From assembly GCA_032128395.1 (NCBI GenBank), contig JAQBGV010000184.1, positions 1-64,000 of the forward strand: a stretch of DNA of 64,000 nt, given 5' to 3'. Positions 8,011 to 15,960 of the stretch are shown in pieces. Origin of the DNA: JAQBGV01 sp032128395 (GTDB lineage: Bacteria > Planctomycetota > UBA8108 > UBA1146). The notes under the pieces are model-generated. The model did not search any database. It was not told the DNA's origin and was given only the letters and a program-made list of their open reading frames with translations. Each line of letters starts with the position of its first letter. Within the stretch, counting starts at the first letter, position 1. A program made the translations under genes and the position numbers.

Positions 8011-9383
8011 GGGCGCGCCCGCTCTCCGAGGTGGCCCGCCTCCTCGGCGGCCGCATTCTGGGAAGCCAAGCGGAGCAGTGTCGAGACGTCCTCGCGACGG
8101 GCGCGGCGATCGATTCTCGAATGGTTCACCGCGGGGACATTTTCTTCGCGATCCGCGGTGTGCGGGATGGGACCGAGTTCGCTTCATCCGCAATCGAACT
8201 GGGAGCGATCGCGGCGGTGGTCGGACGCGGGTCCGCGGATCGGGTTGCCGGGCCGGCGATCGAAGTCGACAACCCTCGCGATGCCCTCGGACGCCTCGCC
8301 GCCGGGGTGCGCCGGGAGGAGCGAGACGCCCTCCCCGCGGTCGCGATCACCGGGAGCGTCGGCAAGACCACCGCCTGCGGGTACGTCGCGACCCTGCTCA
8401 GCACGATCGGTCCGACCCATCGCCCCCCCGAGAGCTTCAACAACGACCTCGGGGTACCACTGACGATTCTCGGGGCTCCGGAGGAGACCCGCTCGCTCGT
8501 GATCGAAATCGGTACGAACGCTCAGGGGGAAGTCGCGGCGCTCGCGGCTTGGACCGAGGCCTGCGTCGGGGTCGTCACCTCGATCGCGCACGCTCACCTC
8601 GAGGGGCTCGGTTCTCTCGCCGGAATCGCGCGCGAGAAACTCTCGCTCTTCGATGCGCTCCCAGCGAGCGCGGTCGGCTGGGTCCCTGTCGCTCACGCAG
8701 CAGCTGCCGCGGCACGGGGACGCACGATCCACTCGTTCGGGCCAGGGGGGGAGAGCGAAGTGATCCCACTTCGCGACGATCCCACCCGGTCGATCTGGCG
8801 GCTCGGGGCAGTGGAGCGCGAGTTCTCGTGGCCCGGTGCCAGGCGTGATCAACGCGAACTGCTCGCAGCGGCGTTCGGGGTCGGATTCACGCTGGGAGCG
8901 AATCCCGAGTTGATGCTCGCCTGCGTCGGGGAGCTCCCGGTGCCGCCGCTTCGAGGCGAGATCCGTCGACACGGAGGGGTGGAGCTCCTCCTCGACTGCT
9001 ACAACGCGAACCCTGCCTCGCTCGAAGCCGCGATCGAACGCCTCGAGGAGGAACCCGCCGAGGGCCGACGGCTCTGCGTCATCGGGACGATGGAAGAACT
9101 CGGTGCCGAGGAGGCGAATTGGCACCGAGCTCTGGGTCGCCGTGTCGGGAGCGGTGTCGTGGACGGGGTATTTCTGGTCGGTCGCGCAAGAGAGTGGTAC
9201 CGCGAGGGACTTCGCGAGTCCGGACGCGACGGGGAGCTGGTCGAGGTCGACGATCGAGGTGCCCGCCACCTCGCCACAACTCTGCGCCCGGGCGACCGCG
9301 TGCTCTTCAAGGCGTCGCGGCTCGAGGCACTCGAGGTGTTCGCAGGCCGGGTCGCCGCACTCCTCGGCGCGGAGGAACGGTGA
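8007..9383 (+). CDS. murF: UDP-MurNAc-tripeptide--D-Ala-D-Ala ligase
   Basis: Adds D-Ala-D-Ala to complete the UDP-MurNAc pentapeptide. Motifs seen: DSRMVHRGDIFFAIRG in the N-terminal domain, ATP loop G116-S-V-G-K-T-T, the FNND segment, EIGTNAQGEV, and C-terminal DCYNANPASLEAA, which is diagnostic for MurF. TTG 8007 overlaps the murE stop (TTGA). The length of 458 residues is typical. The gene that usually follows, mraY, is absent: the murF stop overlaps the ftsW start directly. Confidence 0.95.
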   Translation: MRARPLSEVARLLGGRILGSQAEQCRDVLATGAAIDSRMVHRGDIFFAIRGVRDGTEFASSAIELGAIAAVVGRGSADRVAGPAIEVDNPRDALGRLAAGVRREERDALPAVAITGSVGKTTACGYVATLLSTIGPTHRPPESFNNDLGVPLTILGAPEETRSLVIEIGTNAQGEVAALAAWTEACVGVVTSIAHAHLEGLGSLAGIAREKLSLFDALPASAVGWVPVAHAAAAAARGRTIHSFGPGGESEVIPLRDDPTRSIWRLGAVEREFSWPGARRDQRELLAAAFGVGFTLGANPELMLACVGELPVPPLRGEIRRHGGVELLLDCYNANPASLEAAIERLEEEPAEGRRLCVIGTMEELGAEEANWHRALGRRVGSGVVDGVFLVGRAREWYREGLRESGRDGELVEVDDRGARHLATTLRPGDRVLFKASRLEALEVFAGRVAALLGAEER

Positions 9384-10543
9384 AGATCAGCGGCGGCGCA
9401 GCGACGTGGCTTCTTCCCCGTTCTAGGCCGATCCCCGCCCCTGGGCTCGGTTGGCTCGGGGCCGCGCTCCTCCTCCTCGCGATCGGACTCGCGACCGTCT
9501 ACTCGGCGAGCTTCTACCGAGCACTGATTCGAGAGGCGGGTGAATTCCACTTCCTGAGGCAACAGCTCCTCGGGGCGGGACTCGGCCTGATCGCGCTCGC
9601 CTGCGCGGCCCGCATCGACCCACGCCGCTGGATCGAACATGCGCCGACGCTCTACCTCGGGACCCTCGCGATGCTGATTCTCGTATGGTCGCCGCTCGGA
9701 ATCGCTTCCGGTGGGTCGCATCGCTGGGTGAATCTCGGGGTGGTCGGGGTGCAGTCGTCGGAATTGGCGAAGATCGCGACCCCGCTCCTCCTCATCTGGT
9801 ACTTCGGCCGATACGGCGACCTCTCAGGGAAACAGTCCGGGTGGAAGATCCACGTCAATCTGCTCCTCATCGGGACACTCTTCCTGGCCGTCGGTCTGGT
9901 CCTCCTGGAACCGGACCTCGGAACTGCTGCGTTCATCTTGACCGTCGGCCTGGTCGTGATCGTCTGCTCCGGCGCTCCGCTCCGGTACTGGATCGGGTTC
10001 GGTCTGCTCGTCTCGCCGCTCCTCGTGTGGCAGATGAACTCGCGATGGGACCTGATCCAGAACCGATTTCTCGCGGTCACCGCCCCAGAACAGGTCCCGC
10101 AGGTCCAACACGCGCTGACCGCGATCCGGGCGGGTGGAATCGATGGCGCAGGGATCGGGCTGGGGACGGAGAAGACCCTCTTCCTCTTCGCGGAATTCAG
10201 CGATTTCATCTTTGCGGTGTACGCCGAAGAAACCGGACTCCTCGGAATCTCGGTGCTGTTGATCCTCTTCGTCGCGCTCCTCGTATTCGGTTGGCGGATC
10301 GTCCACCGTTGTCGAATTCCGCTCCTCCGACTCCTCGGCCTCGCCATCGTCTGCAACCTGGTCCTCCAGGCGCTCGTCAACCTCGCGGTGAATACCGCAC
10401 TCGCACCGACGAAAGGTATCGCGCTACCGTTCATCTCCCACGGCTCGACCGGCCTCACCCTCGCGCTCTTCCAAGTCGGAGTGCTGCTCGCGATCTCCCG
10501 CATCGGCACCGAAGAACGCGACTCCGAAGTGGCGCCCTCGTGA
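9380..10543 (+). CDS. ftsW: Septal peptidoglycan glycosyltransferase FtsW (SEDS family)
   Basis: Polytopic SEDS protein that polymerises lipid II with its class B PBP partner. About ten membrane helices are evident. Family motifs: ATVYSASF after the first helix, GGSHRWVNLG, QSSELAK, LLEPDLGTA, YAEETGLLG and LPFISHGSTG near the end (commonly LPFISYGGS). GTG 9380 overlaps the murF stop as GTGA; upstream in-frame sequence is antisense-like and lacks membrane character. The length of 387 residues fits FtsW. RodA is an alternative family name, but position between murF and murG favours FtsW. Confidence 0.94.
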   Translation: MKISGGAATWLLPRSRPIPAPGLGWLGAALLLLAIGLATVYSASFYRALIREAGEFHFLRQQLLGAGLGLIALACAARIDPRRWIEHAPTLYLGTLAMLILVWSPLGIASGGSHRWVNLGVVGVQSSELAKIATPLLLIWYFGRYGDLSGKQSGWKIHVNLLLIGTLFLAVGLVLLEPDLGTAAFILTVGLVVIVCSGAPLRYWIGFGLLVSPLLVWQMNSRWDLIQNRFLAVTAPEQVPQVQHALTAIRAGGIDGAGIGLGTEKTLFLFAEFSDFIFAVYAEETGLLGISVLLILFVALLVFGWRIVHRCRIPLLRLLGLAIVCNLVLQALVNLAVNTALAPTKGIALPFISHGSTGLTLALFQVGVLLAISRIGTEERDSEVAPS

Positions 10544-11688
10544 TGCGCCGCATCCTCTTCGCTGGAGGAGCAACGGGGGGGCACCTCTACCCCGGTCTTG
10601 CTCTCGCCGAGGAGTTGCGCAGCCGCGGCGAGGTGGACCCGATCTTCCTGACCGAGGGCGATGAGATCGCTGAGCGCATCCTCGGCCCCCGGGGGATGCG
10701 GACCATCTCCGCAAACGTGCTCTCGTCGCGACGGCCGTGGCGTTGGGGTATCCGGGGGCGGCAGCTCGCGCGGAGACTCGATCGGGAGCAGATCGATGCC
10801 GTCGTCGCCCTGGGGGCGCGACCTGGAATCGTTCCGGGAGCGTGGACCCGCTGGAATCGTCGGCCGCTCTTCCTCCTCGAACAGAATCGCGTTCTCGGCC
10901 GCGCGAACCGAGTGTTGCTTCCCTTGGCGACCCGGATCTTTCTCAGCTTTGACGACACCCAACCCGAGGATCGCCTGCGCGATCGCGCCCTCCGACTCGG
11001 CTGCCCCGTGCGCTCCGAGTTCACCCGGGCTGAACTCCCCCCGGGACCACCGATGCTGCTGGTGCTCGGGGGCAGTCAGGGAGCCCGTGACATCAACGAG
11101 CTCGCCCCCGCGGCGCTCGAGTTGATGCCGGCGAAGTCTCGCTGGCGTGTGTTCCACATCTGCGGGTCGGGTAAGGAGAAAGGGATCGAGGAGCGGTATC
11201 GCGCGGCCGGGATCCTTGCCACCGTCCGGGCGTTCCTGCAAGATCCGGCCGACGCGCTCCGGGAGGCATCGTTGGTCCTGGCGCGCGCAGGGGGATCGAC
11301 CATCGCCGAATTGACGGCCGTCGGGCGGGGAAGTCTGCTCATCCCGTATCCCCATCATCGCGATCTTCAGCAGTTCCGGAACGCCGAGGCGCTCACTCGG
11401 GTCGGGGCTGCGGAGGTCATCGGGTGCGATTCGATCGGCCTCGCCTCTCGACTGGTTGCGCTCTACGCCGACCTGGGCCGACGGGTCACGATGGCGCGAG
11501 CAGCGCGTGAGGCCGGGAGGCCAGATGCGGCCAAGAGAATTGCGGACGTGATCGCGACGCATCTCGACTGCGATCCCATCCGTCGGCGGGATGCTCGGGG
11601 ATTGGACTGCTCTCCGCACGCGGGGACGGCGGTTGCTCCGAGCGGGGGAGTGGGTCGGCGGGAGATCCGATCGGAGGGGGACCGATGA
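10543..11688 (+). CDS. murG: UDP-GlcNAc:undecaprenyl-PP-MurNAc-pentapeptide GlcNAc transferase
   Basis: GT-B glycosyltransferase at the inner face of the membrane that converts lipid I to lipid II. N-terminal glycine-rich loop FAGGATGGHLYPGLALAEEL, ALGARPGIVPG, LLEQNRVLGRANR, second loop LVLGGSQGARDIN, and donor-binding LARAGGSTIAEL followed by IPYPHHRDLQQFRNAE are all in order. ATG 10543 shares one base with the ftsW stop (TGATG); GTG 10540 is a minor alternative. At 381 residues it is slightly longer than average because of an arginine-rich tail. Confidence 0.94.
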   Translation: MRRILFAGGATGGHLYPGLALAEELRSRGEVDPIFLTEGDEIAERILGPRGMRTISANVLSSRRPWRWGIRGRQLARRLDREQIDAVVALGARPGIVPGAWTRWNRRPLFLLEQNRVLGRANRVLLPLATRIFLSFDDTQPEDRLRDRALRLGCPVRSEFTRAELPPGPPMLLVLGGSQGARDINELAPAALELMPAKSRWRVFHICGSGKEKGIEERYRAAGILATVRAFLQDPADALREASLVLARAGGSTIAELTAVGRGSLLIPYPHHRDLQQFRNAEALTRVGAAEVIGCDSIGLASRLVALYADLGRRVTMARAAREAGRPDAAKRIADVIATHLDCDPIRRRDARGLDCSPHAGTAVAPSGGVGRREIRSEGDR

Positions 11689-12317
11689 GCCCGAGCTTCG
11701 GGCCCTGGCTGCGAATTCTCGGCTCGGGGGCGATCGCTACTCTCGGGATCGCAGTTCTCTGGTCCAGCTGGCCCGAGGGAAGTCGGACCGCCGCTGCCCC
11801 TCGATCAGGTCCTTGGACCGTGCCGGTCCAGGCTGGTTGGCTCCCCGATCCTCTCGTTCTAGACCCCTGGGCGGAGCCCCAGCCGGCTCTCATCGAAAAT
11901 CACCCGGCTCCGCACGACCCCGCTCCCGTGCTTCCTCCCCCGTCGGACGTCACCTTCATCTATGTCGTGAAACAGAACGACTCCCTCTGGGGCATCTCGG
12001 CCCGAGTCCTCGGTGATCCACTCCGGGTGAGCGAGATCGAACGTTGGAATCCGGGCATCGGTGAGCGGATGCTGCAGCCGGGGATGGAAGTCGTGCTTCC
12101 CGGGGCAGGTTCTTCGAATACTCAGACGCAGGCGCGAACCACGCCTCAAGAGATCCGACACCACCTCGTGAGCAAGGGGGAGAATCTGACCCGCATCGCG
12201 AACCGGTACGGCGTCACCGCGGAGATGATCTTCGAGGGAAATCGTGACCGGCTCCCCTCGATCGATCGAGTCCGCGTGGGCCAACGCCTGCGCATCCCCG
12301 AAGGGGGGGGACGATGA
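11685..12317 (+). CDS. Membrane-anchored protein with two LysM domains
   Basis: A 210-residue protein with an N-terminal hydrophobic segment (ILGSGAIATLGIAVLW), a proline-rich periplasmic linker, and two LysM peptidoglycan-binding repeats: YVVKQNDSLWGISARVLGD (about residues 93-140) and HHLVSKGENLTRIANRYG (about 160-205). LysM binds the GlcNAc backbone of peptidoglycan. It sits between murG and murC with ATGA overlaps on both sides, so it is translated with the cell-wall enzymes; a scaffold or targeting role at the septum is an inference. It is not a standard dcw gene. Confidence 0.88.
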   Translation: MSPSFGPWLRILGSGAIATLGIAVLWSSWPEGSRTAAAPRSGPWTVPVQAGWLPDPLVLDPWAEPQPALIENHPAPHDPAPVLPPPSDVTFIYVVKQNDSLWGISARVLGDPLRVSEIERWNPGIGERMLQPGMEVVLPGAGSSNTQTQARTTPQEIRHHLVSKGENLTRIANRYGVTAEMIFEGNRDRLPSIDRVRVGQRLRIPEGGGR

Positions 12318-13696
12318 TCATCGGTCCCAGGCTCCCGGAGACGGTTCACATCGTCGGCGTCGGGGGCAGCGCGACGAGCGGTCTCGCTCGCATCCTTCAG
12401 TCGCGCGGGGTTCGGGTGAGCGGATCCGACCTGACGCGAGAGTCGGTCGGTGCGCTCCACGCTGCGGGGATCACGGTGGAGGTCGGACACCGCACCGAGA
12501 ACGTTCGTGAGCGAGTGGAGATGGTCGTGCACTCCGCGGCGATCCCCGAGTCGAATCCGGAGTTGGTCGAGTCGCGCCGACGCGGGGTCGAAGTCCTGAA
12601 ATACGCCCAATTCCTCGGGCGACTGGTCGATCAGAGTTTCGGCATTGCGGTCGCCGGCACCCATGGCAAGACTTCGACCGCGGCGATGCTCGCGAGCGTC
12701 TGGATCTCCGCGGGACGGGAACCGTCCGTTCTGCTGGGCGGCCGCCACCCGGACCTGGGAGGGAACTGGCGCGCTGGCCGGGGCCCGGACTTCCTGGTCG
12801 AAGCGTGCGAGTTCGATCGCAGCTTCCACTCCCTCCATCCCCAGGCGGGGATCATCACGAACCTCGAGCTCGACCATCCCGACATCTACGCCGATCTCGG
12901 TGCGGTCCAGGAATCCTTCGGTGCGTTCATCGCCGGGTTCCGACCCCCGGGAATCATCGCTCTCGGGATCGACAGCGAGGGGGCCCGAACGCTCTCACGT
13001 CCTCCGGAGGTGCGGATCGAGACCTTTGGGTTCCGCCCCGACGCGCAGTGGCGCGCCACAATGCGTGAGGGGGGCAGCGCTCCGGTCTTCGAGGTGTACC
13101 GCAGAGGGCGCTCGTGGGGTAGGTTCCGCTTGCGGGTCGCCGGGCGGCACAACGTTCTCAATGCGCTCGGAGTGATCGCGTTGGCGGATGCTCTCGGCGT
13201 CGAGCGCGAGGCGATCGCCTCGGGGCTGGAGCGTTTCCCCGGAGTCGAGCGTCGTTTCGAGCACCGCGGCCGAGCCGGCGGCATCGACTGGGTCGATGAC
13301 TTCGCGCACCATCCCACGGAACTTCGAACGGCGATCGCGACCGCCCGGGAGGTCTTCGGAGGGCGACGCCTCTGGGTCTTGTTCCAGCCACACCAGCACA
13401 CACGCATGCGGAGCTTCGGCGCCCAGTTCGCGGAGGAGCTCGCACGCGCGGACGCGATCGGCCTTCTTCCGGTCTACTCGGTCCGGGAGCCGGAGGGACG
13501 GGGATCCCCCGACCTTCTCGAGTCACTGGTCCGGGAGGTCCGTCGGCGCGGGGCACCGGTCGAGAGGTTCTCTTCCTTCGACGATGCCGCGCGCGGTCTT
13601 CCCGATGTGCTTCTCCCTGACGATGTCTGTCTCGCCTGCGGCGCCGGAGACCTTTTCCTCCTCACTCGGAGACTCATCGAGGATCTGCGCAGATGA
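12314..13696 (+). CDS. murC: UDP-N-acetylmuramate--L-alanine ligase
   Basis: First Mur ligase; joins L-Ala to UDP-MurNAc. Rossmann-like start VHIVGVGGSATSGLARIL, VVHSAAIPESNPE, ATP loop AGTHGKTSTA near residue 115, NLELDHPDIY, and C-terminal DDFAHHPTELRTAI followed by LFQPHQHTRM. The HHPTE and QPHQ motifs favour MurC over MurD. The related ligase Mpl shares many of these motifs, but position next to murB supports MurC. Start overlaps the LysM gene and stop overlaps murB, both as ATGA. The length of 460 residues is normal. Confidence 0.93.
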   Translation: MIIGPRLPETVHIVGVGGSATSGLARILQSRGVRVSGSDLTRESVGALHAAGITVEVGHRTENVRERVEMVVHSAAIPESNPELVESRRRGVEVLKYAQFLGRLVDQSFGIAVAGTHGKTSTAAMLASVWISAGREPSVLLGGRHPDLGGNWRAGRGPDFLVEACEFDRSFHSLHPQAGIITNLELDHPDIYADLGAVQESFGAFIAGFRPPGIIALGIDSEGARTLSRPPEVRIETFGFRPDAQWRATMREGGSAPVFEVYRRGRSWGRFRLRVAGRHNVLNALGVIALADALGVEREAIASGLERFPGVERRFEHRGRAGGIDWVDDFAHHPTELRTAIATAREVFGGRRLWVLFQPHQHTRMRSFGAQFAEELARADAIGLLPVYSVREPEGRGSPDLLESLVREVRRRGAPVERFSSFDDAARGLPDVLLPDDVCLACGAGDLFLLTRRLIEDLRR

Positions 13697-14568
13697 TCCA
13701 TCACAAGGTCCCCCTCGCTCCGTGGATGGGATACCGCACGGGCGGGATCGCGCGGTTCTTCGCCGCTCCGCGGACGGAAAAGGAATTCATTGCGGCCTTG
13801 CGATGGAAGGAGCGGGAAGGGACCCCGTGCTTCATCCTCGGCGGTGGGACGAACACGTTGATCGGAGACGATCTCTTCGATGGCCTGGTGATCGCGACCG
13901 CCGGCCTTCGCGCGAAGAGCACCATCTCCGATGGGCGACTCGAAGTGGGGACGGGGAAGACCCTACCCTCGTTGATCGGCGTGACGGTCCACGCCGGGTG
14001 GCAGGGGCTCGAGGGGTTCATCGGGATCCCGGGGACGATCGGCGGCGCGGTGTGGGGAAACGCCGGTGGCGCGGGGGGGGAGATTCAGCGACTCATCGAA
14101 TCGGTTCTGGTCATCGAGAGGAATTCTGCCCCCCATTGGATCGAGGGCGCGACGCTCCCGTGGGACTATCGTCACTCTGGAATCGGTGACAGAGCGATTC
14201 TACGGGTACGCCTCCAGTTGCGTCCCGGATCGGAACCGAAAGCGCTCAAGGACCACGCGAATGCGGTACTTGCGCGGAAGCGTGCCACACAACCGCTCCA
14301 CGCGCGGAGCGCCGGTTGCGTCTTTCGCAATCCTCCGGGGGATTCTGCGGGTCGACTGATCGAGGCCGCGGGGTTGAAGGGGACGTCACTCGGGGGAGCC
14401 CGGGTCTCCGATCGGCATGCGAACTTCATCGTCAACGAGGGGTGTGCGACCTCGGGAGAGATTCTCGCACTCATCGAGCGCGTGCGTTCCCGGGTCGCCA
14501 CAAAGTTCGGAGTCTCGCTCCAGAGGGAGATCGTGAATGCCACCACGACCGAGGGGTGTCATCCATGA
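13693..14568 (+). CDS. murB: UDP-N-acetylenolpyruvoylglucosamine reductase
   Basis: FAD- and NADPH-dependent enzyme that makes UDP-MurNAc. FAD-binding motif FILGGGTNTLIGD, then GLEGFIGIPGTIGGAVWGNAGG, the CVFRNPPGDSAGRLIEAAGLKG segment and HANFIVNEG near the C-terminus. Size (291 residues) and order fit the shorter type II MurB that lies beside murC in many dcw clusters. Both ends overlap neighbours as ATGA. No ddl gene follows. Confidence 0.94.
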   Translation: MIHHKVPLAPWMGYRTGGIARFFAAPRTEKEFIAALRWKEREGTPCFILGGGTNTLIGDDLFDGLVIATAGLRAKSTISDGRLEVGTGKTLPSLIGVTVHAGWQGLEGFIGIPGTIGGAVWGNAGGAGGEIQRLIESVLVIERNSAPHWIEGATLPWDYRHSGIGDRAILRVRLQLRPGSEPKALKDHANAVLARKRATQPLHARSAGCVFRNPPGDSAGRLIEAAGLKGTSLGGARVSDRHANFIVNEGCATSGEILALIERVRSRVATKFGVSLQREIVNATTTEGCHP

Positions 14569-15431
14569 TCCGCGCGATCGAGAGTCGAACATCGGGGAGA
14601 GCGGTCGGGGGGCGCTCCCTCTCAGGATCGATCCGGGCGCTCCTCTTGCTGGTCGGAGCACTCTTGGTGGTCGGCGGATCGATGGCGATGGAGCAACGAG
14701 TGTCACGGAAGCTGGCGGCAACCGAGGGAGACTGGCAGTTCGTCACCTCAGCGCTCCCGCAGTGGTTTCCGGCCGGCTTCACCGGATGCCTCGCTGACCT
14801 CGATCGAATTCCGAACCAGGTCCCCTTGCGGAGCGCGACCTGGCGACGTCGCATCGCCGCTGCACTCCGCAGCAATCCTTGGATCGAGAATGTTTCCAGA
14901 GTCGAGCGCGCGGTGGATGGGATCGCGTTCGAGGCGCAGTTCCTTCGACCGGCGGTCGCGGTTCGGGCCGATGGTGGGTACCTCCTCATCGACTCGGAGG
15001 GATGCGTGATCGATCTCCAGCCTGGTCCCGAACTGCTCCCTTCCTGGGGAGTCCCGGAGTACATCCCTGGCGGTCGTGAGTTTCCGCGTCTTGCATCGGG
15101 GACCCGCCTCGACGATCCCGAATTCGAGGAGTGTCTCTCTCTCGTGCGCGTTCTCTGGGAGAGCCGGACCCTGGATCGATTTCCCGGCGAGATCCTTGCC
15201 CTCGATGCCTACACGATGACCGACACCCCAGGGCTCCTCTGGCGGATGCACTCCCGCACCGGGGTTGCCCTCTACTGGGGTCGGGCGCCGGCCTCCACGC
15301 ATGTGTCACTCCGACCCGCCGAAGAGAAGATCCGCTCCCTACAGGAGGTTCTCCGCCTCGGGGACCGAATCCGCGGCGCCGGGGGAATCACGCTGCACGG
15401 AGCGGAGCCGATGGTCGTCGGTCGCCTGTGA
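14565..15431 (+). CDS. FtsQ/DivIB-like division protein (by position and topology)
   Basis: Bitopic protein of 288 residues: basic N-terminus, one membrane helix (ALLLLVGALLVVGGSMAM, about residues 28-45), then a periplasmic part with WRRRIAAALRSNPWIENVSRVERAVDG, which resembles the POTRA-beta transition of FtsQ, and DGGYLLIDSEGCVIDL. It ends the cluster where ftsQ normally precedes ftsA and ftsZ. Sequence similarity is weak, so the name rests on topology and position. ATG 14565 overlaps the murB stop. Confidence 0.68.
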   Translation: MIRAIESRTSGRAVGGRSLSGSIRALLLLVGALLVVGGSMAMEQRVSRKLAATEGDWQFVTSALPQWFPAGFTGCLADLDRIPNQVPLRSATWRRRIAAALRSNPWIENVSRVERAVDGIAFEAQFLRPAVAVRADGGYLLIDSEGCVIDLQPGPELLPSWGVPEYIPGGREFPRLASGTRLDDPEFEECLSLVRVLWESRTLDRFPGEILALDAYTMTDTPGLLWRMHSRTGVALYWGRAPASTHVSLRPAEEKIRSLQEVLRLGDRIRGAGGITLHGAEPMVVGRL

Positions 15432-15611
15432 TCACCACATTCGGGCCCATCGGACCGGGGGATGCCTCGACTCGGTCTGGCCCTGGTCGGTCGGACTCGT
15501 TATCTTGAGCCCTGATCGAGGGGCGATGGCGAGCATCGAGAACGTTTTTCGGGGCATGACTCCGAAGCGAAGTCCCGATTCTGAAACTGACCACGGAAGG
15601 GGAGAGGCACG

Positions 15612-15857
15612 GTGCAGGCCGATGACCGGTACCGGCGCCTGTTCGGTGAGATCGCTCTGGAGAGCGGATTCGTCGATGCGGCTCAGCTCTACGAGGCCCT
15701 GACCGTTCAGGCGAAGCGCCGCGCCGAGGGGAGGGCTGATAAGCTCCTCGGACAGATTCTCCTCGAGCTGGGATACCTCTCACCCGAGCAGCTGCAGGAG
15801 GTCATCGATCACCTGTACCCCCCGGAGCGGGAGAAGAACCCCGCTCTCGATCAGTAG
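15612..15857 (+). CDS. Small protein with a GspE-N/MshEN-like helical repeat
   Basis: An 81-residue protein, GTG start, with two copies of the helical pattern seen at the N-terminus of GspE/MshE ATPases: FGEIALESGFVDAAQLYEAL and LGQILLELGYLSPEQLQEVI. In MshE-type domains this motif binds cyclic di-GMP; here the arginine that usually precedes LG is not obvious, so binding is unproven. It stands alone between the dcw cluster and a membrane-anchored gene. Three other genes in the window carry the same type of module. Confidence 0.6.
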   Translation: MQADDRYRRLFGEIALESGFVDAAQLYEALTVQAKRRAEGRADKLLGQILLELGYLSPEQLQEVIDHLYPPEREKNPALDQ

Positions 15858-15960
15858 TCACGACTGGAGAGCGATGACCGAGCGCGACGATGGGCGCGCG
15901 TTTCGGCGGCGAGTGCTCTCACCCGAGGCGGAGCGATGAGACCCGACCCGAGGCGGCACG

